Program-made: the position numbers and the translations under genes
The notes under the pieces: generated by a model
Database searches by the model: none
The model's input: only the letters and a program-made list of their open reading frames with translations
Told to the model about the DNA's origin: nothing
Shown here: in pieces, positions 23,116 to 34,701 of the stretch
Position numbering within the stretch: the stretch's first letter is position 1
How the letters are laid out: each line of letters opens with the position of its first letter
Source: Hemerocallis citrina
Lineage: Eukaryota; Streptophyta; Magnoliopsida; Asparagales; Asphodelaceae
Length of the DNA stretch: 64,000 bases
Assembly (NCBI GenBank): GCA_017893485.1
Contig: CM030361.1
Span: 138,092,461 to 138,156,460, forward strand
Direction of reading: 5' to 3'

Positions 23116-26100
23116 CACTGTATATATATCTCCCCCTCATACAGAACCCTAGCCGCTCTCCAAAATCCTAACCCCTGTCATCCCCTACCTCCCGACCTTC
23201 TCATTCCCACTCCCGATCACCCTGAACCCATACTCCCAACCTTCCTCTCTCTCCCTTTACCCTGGTGTGCCCCGACCTGCTCCCGATCTAGCACCCTTGC
23301 ACCTCTCGACCTCTGTGCCGCCCAACCAAATCCCTGACGCTCCGCCCTGCCCTCCTCCAATCGCAGTGCCAGCAACCTTACAGCCCCACCACAGCGACCT
23401 CCCGATGCTCCCCCTACCTTGTGCTCCCTGCTCGCGACCACAGACAGCAGCAACATCAACAGTGCTGCGCTGTGCTGTTTCCGCCGACCGTAGCGACGCC
23501 CATCGTCGCTGTCCGCCGCTCCCTTGTCGCGTGCGCACTCCTCAGTTGTTCTCTCTTGGGTGCTGGTTTTGATCTCGATTTGTACGTTCGCGAGTTTGTA
23601 TAGTTCGTTCGTCGTTCGTTGAGTTCATGCCCGGGAATCTGTTCCCGTTATTCACTTCCTCTCTGTTGGATTCGTCGTCAATTTCGAGGCAAGTGACTTG
23701 TATACTTTTCTTTTGCATATACAAGTACTAAATACCGCCTATAGTCTAGTTGTGTTCTAGAGATAATTCTTGTGCGAAACCCCTATTATATCTTGTCTCT
23801 ATGTGTTGATCCGCCCGTAATTGTCTCATTACACATACGACATGAAATATAACTTAGACCTAATCAATTCTTGATTTATACATGCATATTGTTCGTGATT
23901 CATGACTTGTCGTATGATCGTGTATGCTTGATGTGTTAGTAGTAGTATATCCTGTTGTTGATCTGTTAAATACACTATATCATGTTTTTTGGATATCTAG
24001 TATACCCTATTTCACGTTTATTATGATTTGGATATGTTTCATATGATCTAATTGATTCTATGCATGAAGAATAATTCTGTCCTTGTTGTTACCTTGTTTT
24101 TGTTCAGTATTTTAGACCCTATTAAGGTCAGTATATGAAAATTATTTGTGAATAAAGTTTTTAGAGAATTTTGTCTACTTTTCAGAATTTTTGACAGATC
24201 TCAGTTTCGATTTGTGAGTTGCAAGTTATTGATGTTTTATAAATGTGTAGAAAATTCTAGATTCTGTTTTATATAAATTCAGTATGGTAATTTATTTTTA
24301 TACTGATGTTAAAGATAATATTTTGATCTAATATTTGGTTGAGTACAACTAGAATTGATTGGGATAACCCCTACTTTTTGTGGATTTAACTGATAACTTT
24401 TATAAACAATTCTATACTTGCAAACAACTACTATACTTGCAAAATTTTCATGCTGTTCAGTAAAAAATCTTAATTTCGACCTGATTCTATTTGTTGTTTA
24501 TAAAAATTTTGTGAATATGAATTATAGCCTACTGTATCTATTTTATCACCCTTTTGATGGATCTGAGTTTCGATTTGTATTTTGTAAAATATTGTTGTTT
24601 TAGTACTGCAGTGTTTATGATTTCAGATTTACAAACTTTCTGTATCTTATTGTTTTCTGATTTTATTTGACTATACTATCTATATTGCAAAATTATGAAA
24701 CTTTATTTTCTGATACTAAACATACTAGGAAATACCCCAGATTTTTCTTGGATTTAATCAGTAAGTTTTTATTCTATTTTTCTGTTTATAAATACAAACT
24801 TCTGATTTCTGGCTGAACACGATTTCTGGATACAAATTTGTTTTGAGTATTGTTTTTGTGAAATACCATATGAATTATATATATTTTCTGGATTCGGCCG
24901 AGAGTCTATTTTCCAAATTTTCTGACGGATCCAGGTTTGCATATTGTGGCAATGGGAATCTCAGATTTGGTGCAGTACAGTCTTGCTGTCCTGAACTAGA
25001 ATTTTCGTTGTCTTAATCTTTTATGAGTTGTCTTTCACCTGTACATGTTTATCTTCCAACCTGAATCTGTTACTTATTCATGCCATGTTATTCTTGCTCT
25101 GTCTTGTAGTACGTACATGCATGTTTGATAATAATAACAAATAACCAAGTCGGGGTTAAGGAAAAGATCTAGTATTTGAAAATATAGAAATGTGTACTTA
25201 GAAGGGGGCCTGTGTTTTCCACCTGTTACGTGTTTCATGACTACATGATACACGATCATGTTTACCTGATTACGTGACTGCACGCTTCTCTATAGGAAGG
25301 TGTACTCGGAAGAGGACCAGTAGGTTCCACCTATACCTGTTTACCTGATTACTTGACTGCACACTTCCCTATAGGAAGGTGTACTCCGAAGAGGACCAGT
25401 AGGTTCTACCTATACCTGTTCTTGTACTTGTTTACCTGATACCTGAGTATACGGCCCTATAGACTCCACCACGAAATCTAAGCGTAACTTGTTTGAATGT
25501 AGCAACTATATGGTAAAAGTTTAGGATGCATGAAGTGCTACCTAGTTAGAATTAAATACAAGACTTGATATAACATGACACCTATTACATGCTTACCTGT
25601 ATATACTACCTGTCCACCTGTATACCTGTTTACCTGTTCATCTGTTACTTGTTTACCTGCTTGCATGACACTTGACACCTGATGCATGTTACCTGTACCA
25701 TGTTAGCATATCATGTTACTTGATTTTGTTTCCTGATTTATGTTAGTTATCCTTTTTTGTTGACATGCCTATTCCATGCTATGGTGTTTCCACTGTTACT
25801 CTATATCTATTTATTTTATTCCAGTACTTGTGCCTACACTACAAGCGGCCCGTAACTTGTATTGACGGGCGTTTTATTTTCTTTTCCTTTTTCTACAATT
25901 TATTAAATTGTAGATTGTAGTGATCAGCTGCCTGATGGAGTAGGTGATATGAGATTCTAGATGCTAGAGTTTTTGCTATTATTATTCCCTACTGCTTATT
26001 TTGAATAAATGTAATTGCTACATGATTTTTTTTATTGGGCAGAACGACCTAGGATTATTGACTTATTTTCAGATCTGGTTTTATTTAAGATTATTAAACT

Positions 26101-26280
26101 TTGTTTCAAGTAATCCTGTTGGTATATTGATTCATTCATGCATGCATGGTTGAATTACTTCCTGTTATTCCTGTGAAATGTTGTAAAGATCCTGACAGCT
26201 TATGGATGATGAAAATCATTCGCTAGACTTAGTCACGTATCCGTATTCCGTATTCTCTTTTTGGGAAGCGGAGCGTGATA
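22580..26280 (+). repeat. Gypsy 5' LTR, 3.7 kb
   Basis: It starts TGTAACCCCTATTTTTC. It contains (TA)n at 23039-23114 followed by a GC- and CT-rich stretch (23140-23640) that looks like the promoter and transcript start of the LTR. About 817 bases (22943-23759) are missing from the 3' LTR. Repeated CTGTTTACCTGATTAC-type phrases lie at 25250-25700. It ends GCGTGATA, where the 3' copy has GCGTGACA. Confidence 0.9.
23039..23114. repeat. (TA)n microsatellite in the gypsy 5' LTR
   Basis: A perfect alternating AT run. It also creates spurious YIYIYI reading frames on both strands. Confidence 0.95.
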
Positions 26281-26290
26281 AGGTTTTTAG

Positions 26291-26302
26291 TGGTATCAAA
26301 GC
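26291..26302 (+). other. Gypsy primer binding site
   Basis: TGGTATCAAAGC lies ten bases after the LTR, one base off the initiator-methionine tRNA site. Confidence 0.75.
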
Positions 26303-26469
26303 ACCAGGTTTGACTAATTAGTTTGACTGATATATTAGACAAGTTTGCCTCGATCTGGGATTGGTTTAACAATACGCAGACCATGCATACATAAATAAAT
26401 TATAATCAACTTTGATCTGGATGCTGATTGTTTTTGTTCTTGTGCGGACCACAGCTTGCAGAGGTTCCA

Positions 26470-27620
26470 CTTCTCGTTCTCAGGAAGACCAGCCCGGGCT
26501 TGAGGACGTTACCAATGTGTGGGAACAGTTGATCAATATGTAGCAAAACCACAACAACCTTGTGATAGCTGCTTTGGAAGCGGCCCGGGTTCTACCTCCC
26601 GTTGTGCCTATGTAGGCAGCTCTCCCTCATCGTCCGGGTACAGTCACAGATTTTATGAGGCTGCATCCTAACAGATTTCATGAGATGCTTTTGGAGGCTG
26701 AACAGTGGCTGATCCGGATTGAGCAGTTATTTTTGGCAGCAAGAGTTGCCGATGCTGATAGAGTGGATGTGGTAACCATCCAGCTGGTGGATCTGGCCCA
26801 CATATGGTGGAGTTCCGAGTCTGAATGGCTCGTGCGGCCTTTTGCTTGGGCTACATTCACTAGGAGCTTCTTGGAGAAGTTCTTCACTTGCAGCACTTGA
26901 GTTGAAATGGAGCAACAGTTCCTGACCCTGAAACAGGTTGGTCGTTGTTCTATTATTGAAATTTTGTTACATATTGTTCATGCAATGTTGTAACATGAGA
27001 CTTTCTTGAAAAAAAATAGGGCTCCAGATCTGTAGATGAGTATGCAGCGGAATTTACCAGACTTAGCCACTTCGGAGCCGTTCGTGGCAAATGAAGAGGA
27101 CAGGGCTCGTAGATTTATGCTGGGACTTGAGTGAGATATTCGGGTGTATCTCGTCTCCCTCCGCTTGCGTACTTATGTTGAGGCTCTTGAGGCAGCTCGA
27201 GCTCAAGAGCAGGCTCGTGGCAGGTTTAATCCTCCCTGACGGACTATTCCGCACTCTGTTGTTTCTAGGCCTTCTGGTGGGCCGATTCGGAGGCCTATCC
27301 CAGCCCATCCTGCCAGGGCGACTCCCTACTCTTCTGTTGTTTCCAGGGGAGCTGGTTTCTGCGACTTCTACCAGTTGACTGGGCATGATCGCAGGGAATG
27401 TAGGCGCGCCAACCGCCGGTGCTTTAGGTGTGGCACTGCTGATCATTCAGTGCGGGATTGCCCGCAGCAGCAGCGGATGGATCTTCCAGCCGGGAGTTCA
27501 GTTCAGCATGTAGCCCCAGTTTGTGGTCGTCAGGCCACCTCTTCCTCCTCAGCGCCAGATTGTCGGTCAGAGGACTGCTACCCCCAGGAGAGTTCAGGCC
27601 TTCAACCTGACAGCTACTGA
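26470..27620 (+). pseudogene. Gypsy gag with CCHC zinc knuckle
   Basis: Starting near 26470, the translation shows TDFMRLHPNRF, EAEQWLIRIEQLF and WATFTRSFLEKFF, the gypsy gag (Retrotrans_gag) pattern. Another frame continues with SRSVDEYAAEFTRLSHF and then RVYLVSLRLRTYVEALEAA. A knuckle CFRCGTADHSVRDC (CX2CX4HX4C) lies at 27418-27462. An 83-base GT-AG segment at 26937-27019 separates LTLKQ from GSRSVDEY in phase, like an intron. Stops at 26541, 26613, 26898 and 27132, and a frameshift near 27080, show decay. Gag forms the particle that packages the RNA. Confidence 0.8.
26937..27019 (+). other. Intron-like GT-AG interruption in gypsy gag
   Basis: It begins GTTGGTCG and ends AAAAAATAG. Removing it keeps the frame and joins two blocks normally adjacent in the family. 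It is T-rich, as plant introns are. Confidence 0.6.
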
Positions 27621-27649
27621 GGTCGAGTCAGTAGAGGGTGTTGTTGCAG

Positions 27650-27803
27650 GTATATTTTGCATTTTGTTGATTTTGTTGTTTTTGTTGTTTTCCTTTGTTT
27701 CTTCCATTTATTTTGCATTATTCTTTCATATTATCTTTCTGCATTGTGTTTTCCTCCCCCTTGATCATCAATTCTTTTCCTCTTGCTTTTGATTCTATCT
27801 TAG
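27650..27803 (+). other. Intron-like GT-AG interruption before the gypsy protease
   Basis: It begins GTATATTTTG and ends CTATCTTAG, with a strongly T-rich body of 154 bases. Removing it joins VEGVVAG to IVLAHSFP in phase, matching the uninterrupted order known for related elements. Confidence 0.65.
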
Positions 27804-28246
27804 GTATTGTCCTTGCTCATTCCTTCCCTTCTCATGTTCTCTTTGACTCCGAGGCAACCCATTCCTTCGTCTCTTTCCGCTTCGTGGCTCGTCATCAGTT
27901 GGAGTGCAGCAGCATGTCAGAGGCTTGGAATATTGTGACAGATGGCGGTGTTGTCGTTTGTTCTCGGGAGTTCAGGCAGTGTCCTGTGATTATTGGTAGC
28001 GCAGATTTTAAGGCTGACCTGATTGTAATTGGAAATTCGGGATTCGACGTCATTCTCGGTATGGATTGGTTGGGTGCGTCCCACACCATTATTGTCTGCC
28101 ATTTCAAGAAAGTTGTATTCCGAATCTCAGGGCGTGCAAAGTTTGAGTTCCATGCCGGGGAGATGCCCCTTGGTCGAGTTGAGACTGCAATTGATAAGAA
28201 GGTTTTAAGATGGAATTGCACTCAGACTGTGAGGCTGCGCCTCTAG
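27804..28246 (+). pseudogene. Gypsy aspartic protease region
   Basis: The motif HVLFDSEATHSFVS is the retropepsin site with DSE in place of the invariant DSG (codon GAG at 27851-27853), so it should be inactive. Downstream, FDVILGMDWLGA is the second conserved protease block, followed by the linker to reverse transcriptase. The frame ends with TAG at 28244. The protease would cut the gag-pol polyprotein during particle maturation. Confidence 0.8.
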
Positions 28247-29281
28247 TCGTACGGGAATTCCTGGATGTTTTTCCAGAGGAGTTGCCTGACTTACTCCCTA
28301 ATAGGAATGTGGAGTTCGGTATTGATTCAGCCTGCTACGGTGCCGATATCGAAGAGTTCCTACAGGATGGCACCGGTTGAGTTAGCAGAGCTTAAGGTGC
28401 AGATTCAGGAATTGCTTGATTTGGGGTTCATCAGACCCAGTGTTTCGTCGTGGGGTGCTCCAGTCCTTTTTATCAACAAGAAGAATGGTAGTCGTCGACT
28501 GTGCATTGATTATCGAGAACTAAACAGTGTTACTGTGAAGAACCGGTATCCATTACCCAGGATCGATGACCTATTTGATCAGTTAAGCAGAGAAGCTATT
28601 TTCTCGAAGTTGGATCTTCGTTCTGGGTATAATCAGGTCAAAGTAAAGGCGACTGATGTATAGAAGACTGCATTCAGGAGATATGGGCACTATGAGTATC
28701 TTGTGATGCCCTTCGGGGTCACGAATGTGCCAGCTGTATTTATGAGTCTGATGAACAGGGTCTTTTCTCAGTTCCTGGATAGATTTGTGGTGGTCTTCAT
28801 TGATGACATTCTGGTGTATTCTCGGAATCGGGAGGATCATACTGAGCATCTTAGGTTGGTTCTGCAGACTTTGATGGAGAATCAGCTCTATGGAAAACTC
28901 AGCAAGTGTGAGTTTTGGCTCGATAGAGTTACCTTCTTGGGGCACATTATCTCGGGCGATGGTATTTCAGTGGATCTGTCCAAGGTTGAGGTTGTGAAGG
29001 ATTGGCCAGTTTCCAAGTCAGTTTCAGAGGTGAGGAGTTTCCATGGTCTAGCTGGCTATTATCGGAAATTCGTCCAAGATTTTTCGAAGATAGCAGGACC
29101 ATTGACTAAGCTGACAGGGAATGATCAGAAGTTTTGTTGGTCTGAGACTTGCAGTGAGGCTTTTGCTGAGTTGAAGAGCATGTTGACGTCAGTGCCAGTG
29201 TTGACTATTCCAGATGGTTCAGGCGGATTTGTAGTTCACTGTGATGCTTCAGGCAAAGGTCATGGAGCAGTTCTGATGTAG
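28247..29281 (+). pseudogene. Gypsy reverse transcriptase and start of RNase H
   Basis: Two open pieces (28265-28663 and 28703-29281) in nearby frames hold [27 protein letters not shown]-like [34 protein letters not shown], then [12 protein letters not shown] and the catalytic FIDD at 28796-28807. Connection-region motifs follow: FLGHIIS and [15 protein letters not shown]. The RNase H start, [15 protein letters not shown], ends at a TAG. Stops at 28661 and 29279 stand where glutamine codons are usual. The enzyme would copy the element RNA into DNA. This copy is broken. Confidence 0.9.
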
Positions 29282-29599
29282 AAAGGCCAAGTTGTTGCTT
29301 ATGCATCGAGGTAATTGAGGCCGCATGAGAAGAACTATCCGACTCATGACTTGGAGTTAGCGGCAGTAATCTTCACTTTGAAGCTGTGGAGACACTGTTT
29401 ACTTGGGGACCGAGTGGAGATCTTTACAGACCACAAAAGTCTCAAGTACGTCTTCACCCAGAAGGAGTTGAACATGAGGCAAAGGCATTGGTTGGAACTT
29501 ATGGCCGATTATGACATTAGTTTGCAATACCATCCTGGTAGAGTGAACTTGGTGCCAGATGCTTTGAGCAGGAGACCGGAAGTTATGTTCCTAACTTAG
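29282..29599 (+). pseudogene. Gypsy RNase H, C-terminal half
   Basis: It contains [31 protein letters not shown] and [12 protein letters not shown], followed by [15 protein letters not shown]. These are the standard Ty3/gypsy RNase H blocks that carry the acidic residues for RNA cleavage. TAA near 29312 and TAG at 29597 interrupt it. Confidence 0.9.
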
Positions 29600-30593
29600 C
29601 AGAGAGATTTGGTTGAGCAGATGCGGAGTTTGGAGTTAGATGTGTTATTGCTGAGTTCCGATCGGAGTTGTTTGGTGCTCCAGCTTCATTCGTCTCTTGT
29701 TGATCAGATTAAAGAGGTGCAGGCTGGTGATGTGCAGTTGCACGGTTTCAGAGCAGAGGTTGAGGCTGGTTCTCGAATGGATATGGTTATTCATAGTAAT
29801 GGATCCCTTCATTTTGGGTCCAGGTTGTGTGTCTCGCAGGGTGAAGTTCGTCAGAGGTTGCTTGAGGAAGCCCACCATTCATCGTATTCTATTCATCCTG
29901 GAGGTACTAAGATGTACCGGGACTTGATGCTTCATTTCTGGTGACATGGTATGAAGAGGGTTGTGGCTCGGTTTGTATCTCAGTGTTTGATCTGCCAGCA
30001 GGTGAAGGCAGAGCATCAGAGAACCACCAGACTTCTTCAACCGATTCCCGTTCCGGAGTGGAAGTGGGAACACATCACTATAGATTTTGTGACCGCTTTG
30101 CTGAGGAGTCCTAAGGGTCACAATGCTATTTGGGTAATTGTCAACCGACTGACGAAGAGTGCTCACTTCATTCCCTTCAAAGTCGGACAGTCTACTGAGA
30201 GCCTAACTGAGAAGTTCATGCAAGAGATCGTCAGACTTCATGGGGTTCCAGTCAGTATTGTATTTGACAGAGATATAAGATTCAGGTCTTACTTTTGGGA
30301 GAGTCTTTAGAGTAGTTTGGGGAGTATATTAAAGTACAGTACAACTTTTCATCCCCAGACTGATGGACAGTCAGAGAGGACCATCCAGACTCTAGAGGAC
30401 ATGTTGAGGTCCTATATGTTGCAGTTCGGTGGATCTTGGGAGGACCATTTGCATCTCATAGAGTTCTCGTACAATAACAACTTTTAGGCCAGTCTTAAAG
30501 TTGCACTGTTCGAGGCACTTTATGGGTGGAAGTGCAGATCACTAGTGTGCTGGGATGACATTGGTGAGAGAAAGTTATTGGGTTTGGAGTTGA
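29600..30593 (+). pseudogene. Gypsy integrase, N-terminal and core domains
   Basis: The HHCC domain is visible as AHHSSYSIHPGGTKMY, then FVSQCLICQQVK. The catalytic core follows: WEHITIDFVTALL (first Asp), VSIVFDRDIRF (second Asp) and FHPQTDGQSERTIQTLEDML (Glu region). Stops at 29942 (TGA), 30308 (TAG) and 30485 (TAG) break it. The reading stops at 30593, where a solo LTR was inserted, and resumes at 34078. Integrase would insert the DNA copy into the chromosome. Confidence 0.9.
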
Positions 30594-33500
30594 TGTAACA
30601 CCCCGAATTCCAAAATACAACTGAATTCGAAGTTCCACAGGATCTTTACACTTCTTTCGTACAATTTTACAAAGAAATAAAAATATTTCTTACATCATAG
30701 TTACATTAAACATTTACATTATTACAGCGGAAGCAATTTTACAGTAATTACATGAAACAATATTTAAATCAATCTTGAGCAGCATGTATACTTCAATTGT
30801 GTCAAGCATCTTTATCCTGCATGTAAAACTGTGGACGCGTCAGTTCATTCAACTGACGAAATATTATACACGGCCATTCTCTCTATGCCGGAAACAGTAT
30901 AACGATTCTCAGTACTTAGCAAACCACAAACTTGTTTGCAAACAAAGCTAAAGGGACTATCCTATTGATGTCGTATTGTAAATGTGCACTTATTCCTTGA
31001 TGCAATTATTTGTATTATATGACACTAATGCGCACTTGTTCAAAGTCTATGCAGCCCATACTACATAGGTCCGATGGTAAGCCCTTAATCGTTCTTCATC
31101 TTGTAGGGTTCAATCCCTCGCCATGACTTAATCTACTACTGTAACTACGGTAAGTATCATAGCTGTTTTCTGACCTACGAACTCATGTCTAGGCGCCCTG
31201 GAGAGAATCCCAATGCACTGTTACATGACTCATCATGCAGGCATCCTGTGGTAATTCAGCTCCTACCATAGACATGACACCATATGCAGTCGTCAAACAC
31301 CCCACGAGCATCGCCACCGGGATGGTACTCTGGAGCAGTATGCACGCCCTATCATGACGCATCATGGGACATCCTGCGAATACTCTCACGCCGCCAATCC
31401 AATGGTCCTCATACTCAATATTTTTCTCTTACTTTCATCACATCTTCACTATGTATCTAATCCTTAGTTTAATTGAATCATGAATAAAATCAACCCTTAG
31501 AGTGTAGCACTCTCACTATACCGGTCTTATTCATTTAATTCACATGACCCAAACCTTGGTCTTCACATTTCAAATATCCTTTTCACATTTCTTTTATTGT
31601 CGGTATAAGGCTTGGTTATACCCTAATTCTCAATTTCAACTCATAATTACAATATCGAGCTTTTCATACTCATAAGGTCTTTTCATGATTAATCACAAAT
31701 TCATGTTTCATAAGCATTGTATTCATGTATTCACATCTTTCATAACTCACCACAATCAATACTTCAACTTCACGTATAATTTATGTGTAAGAATAAATTT
31801 CAACTACTAGTAATCAATAATTCATGTATTCCACAAATCTATTATTCTCATTTCAAAATCTTACTACAAGCACAAGTTAGAAGTCCAATTAATTACACCA
31901 ATCACACTTTCAAAAATTTCTCATTACTAATTTTTCATCTGTATAACTCAAAAATCTCATTTATTTTTCCTTTATTTAAAAGAACAATTTGATTTAAAAA
32001 AGAAGTCCTTTCTTGCAAAAACCCCAATTTCTTAATCACACTTTATCAAAAGTAATATAATTTTTTCTCATAAAGTCCTAATAATTTTTCAGTAATTAAT
32101 CCGTATTTTTCCCAAATTTTATCTATTTTTAAAACTCAATTAATCAAAAAATCCCACAAAAAAATATTTTTTTTAAAAACTCAAACCCCCAACCGGATTC
32201 GAAACCACAACCAGTGGTCACATAGACAGCGCATAAGACCAACGCGCCAAAGCCGCCGAACGATATAACTAGAGATTATAATCCCTAAGTATCGACTCTC
32301 GGCTATTTGGGTTTTTAACCAAAAAAATAAAAACAAAGCCACAATATCGAACCCGAGACCTCCTCCTTACTGTAGCGGCCAAAAGCTCTAATGACCAGTT
32401 TGTCTAAGTGGCCAATTCGTTTTGATAGTAATTAATTTGGGTTTTGATTTGCTCTCTGTTCGTAGTTATAATTCATGAAATCTCAAACCAAAATTGTCTC
32501 TTTTTCTCCTATTTTGAAAACAAAAATTTCCAGAATTAAAATACATTCAATTCTACAGTAACCAGTATTTTTATGAGTATTTTAAACTCTTTAAAACATA
32601 TATTTTAGCCTTAGTTTGTATTCCATGATCATAATTTCGACATTCGAGAACTAAAGCATACTTCTTCATAATTAGGGATAGATTCCCACAAAAAGAAATA
32701 TCACTACATTAATGTTCTCTTACTTATTGACAACCATGATGTTTTTAGAACACAAAATCATCTTTCTTAATGAATAAAACTTCTATTTTACCAAATAATT
32801 TACACATGATCCATCTAATCATTTGTTTGCAAAAATACAATCTTTTCATTTATTCTAACACTCATATGGCGTACAAAAATGGATAATTCTACTACAACAA
32901 TTAACAATTATCTCTTAGTAAATCATTCCATCAATTCACCTCTAAAATACCATTCTACTTTAATACTTTAATTAACAAACATGGTTCCAATCTCTTACTA
33001 GTCAATTCACATAATTGTATTTAAAATATACCTAGCATGCATTGTAATATTAGAAACAATGAGAAACACTCACTTTCATTCATAATTAATAAATCTAGCA
33101 ACCAAATTAACACACATCTACTAGTTTATCAATTCTCCTCTAATTAGGCAAACATGGATTTCATTTCAACTAGTTGCTTTTTAATAACAATTCAATTTAT
33201 TCTTAACATGATTTCTACTTTAGAAGTCATGAGAAACACCCACCTTTTTGGAGAAAAAGCTAATTAAAAGCTCATAGAGTCTCCTAGAATGCAAGAGAGT
33301 GCCTTCTCCTCCAAGATTGTGATGCAAAAGATCCTTCTTCTTGCTTCCTTGCCAAAACCGAGAGCTCCTTGTGAGGAAAGATGGGTTGGCTTCCAATGTA
33401 GGACACACACACACTCACACTCACTCTAATATATTTCTCCTATATAATTTTCTTTCTTTCAATAATTTCTTAGTGAAGAATACAAATAAGTAGGGGATAT

Positions 33501-34072
33501 TTATACTAGTTCTAGGATGGATTGGAGGGTTAGGATTAATTAGATGGTTAAAGGATGGATGGCTAGGATAGGAGGGGAAGTTGTAGCAACCACCCACACT
33601 CAAAAAAACTACCCATGAACACACACACCCCCACTCCCCATCACTCCCATGCATAATTCGGCCTCCGCATGGTGTGCATTGCACACTACGTGCATGCACG
33701 TGCCCCTAGTACATCCTATTTGAAGTTTGTACAATTTTAATTAACCCATTGTTCATAAATTGTGTCTACATGACAAGTGTGACAATTTAAATGATTAATT
33801 AAATTTGTGGGCTTCACAAATAGTGGGCTTAGACTTGTGGGCCAAAATAATAAAATAATAATTTATTAAAGTGGGCGCTCAAACTAAGAAAATAGTGTTT
33901 TAGGCTTTACAAAATAGGCTTTTAGAAAAATAAAGGAAGAAAATAATTTTTCATACTACAAAAATGAAATTTTATATATAAAAATAAATAAATAAATATA
34001 CATATAAAATTTGCACGTGCATAACATGTGAAAATCAATATTTTTATTAAAATAAAAGTTTAGGGTATTACA
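30594..34072 (-). mobile_element. Solo LTR, 3.5 kb, gypsy-type, inside gypsy integrase
   Basis: It begins TGTAACACCCCG and ends GGGTATTACA. It is flanked by GTTGA (30589-30593) and ATTGA (34073-34077), a five-base duplication with one change. The gypsy coding sequence continues in phase across it once one copy of the duplication is discounted. No gag or pol motif is found inside. Minus orientation is inferred from an AAAAAGGTGGGTG donor-like site on the reverse strand near 33240, as in the 10164-14873 LTR. Confidence 0.8.
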
Positions 34073-34600
34073 ATTGATCACAAGGACAGTTGATGCAGTG
34101 ACTCAGATCAGGAAGCATCTTTAGGCAGCATAGGATAGGCAGCGGCGATGGGCTAATGTCCATCGGAGAGCTTTGGAATTTGAGGTTGGTGACCATGTTT
34201 TCCTTAAGGTATCATCTTGGTGAGGTGTCATTCGGTTTGGTGGTAGGGGCAAGCTCAGCCCTAGGTTCACTGGACCGTTTGATATTATGGAGCGAGTAGG
34301 CAAGGTGACCCATCATCTTGTATTGTCGCCGGCTTTATCAGAAGTGCACGATGTTTTCTATGTCTCACAACTCAGGAGATATATCCGCGATGAGAGCCAC
34401 GTGATCGACTATTCTGAGTTGACCGTTCGGCCGGATTTGACTTGTATGATTCCGCCAGTTACTTTTTTGGATCGGCGGGATAAAGTGCTTAAGAACAAGA
34501 TCATCAAGCTAGTTCGTGTTTCTTGGAATCCTCACTCGCCGGGTGAGTCGACTTGGGAGTTAGAGGAAGAGATTTAGCAGAAGTTTCCTCATCTGTTTGA
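34073..34600 (+). pseudogene. Gypsy integrase C-terminal and chromo-like tail
   Basis: Beginning with VDAVTQIRKHL, this continues through FEVGDHVFLKVSSW and KLSPRFTGPFDIMERV, then VFYVSQLRRYI, PVTFLDRRDKVLKNKI and ESTWELEEEI. The last block is the chromodomain-like end of Tekay-type chromoviruses, which is thought to guide insertion towards heterochromatin. Stops near 34122 and 34221 and a TAG at 34575 are present. The most readable piece is 34287-34577. Confidence 0.85.
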
Positions 34601-34687
34601 GTAGCTTTTTGTTTTATTCATTCTTTTCTTTTCGGGGTTACCCTTTATACTTCTTGTTTGAATTTCGAGGAAGAAATTCTTCTTGTT

Positions 34688-34701
34688 AGGTGGGTAGGAT
34701 T
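34688..34701 (+). other. Gypsy polypurine tract
   Basis: AGGTGGGTAGGATT directly precedes the TGTAACC of the 3' LTR. Plus-strand DNA synthesis would start here. Confidence 0.65.

Noticed and set aside
23217..23572. GC-rich ORFs on both strands that might be a host gene
   Set aside because: They lie inside the gypsy LTR leader and show no protein family pattern.
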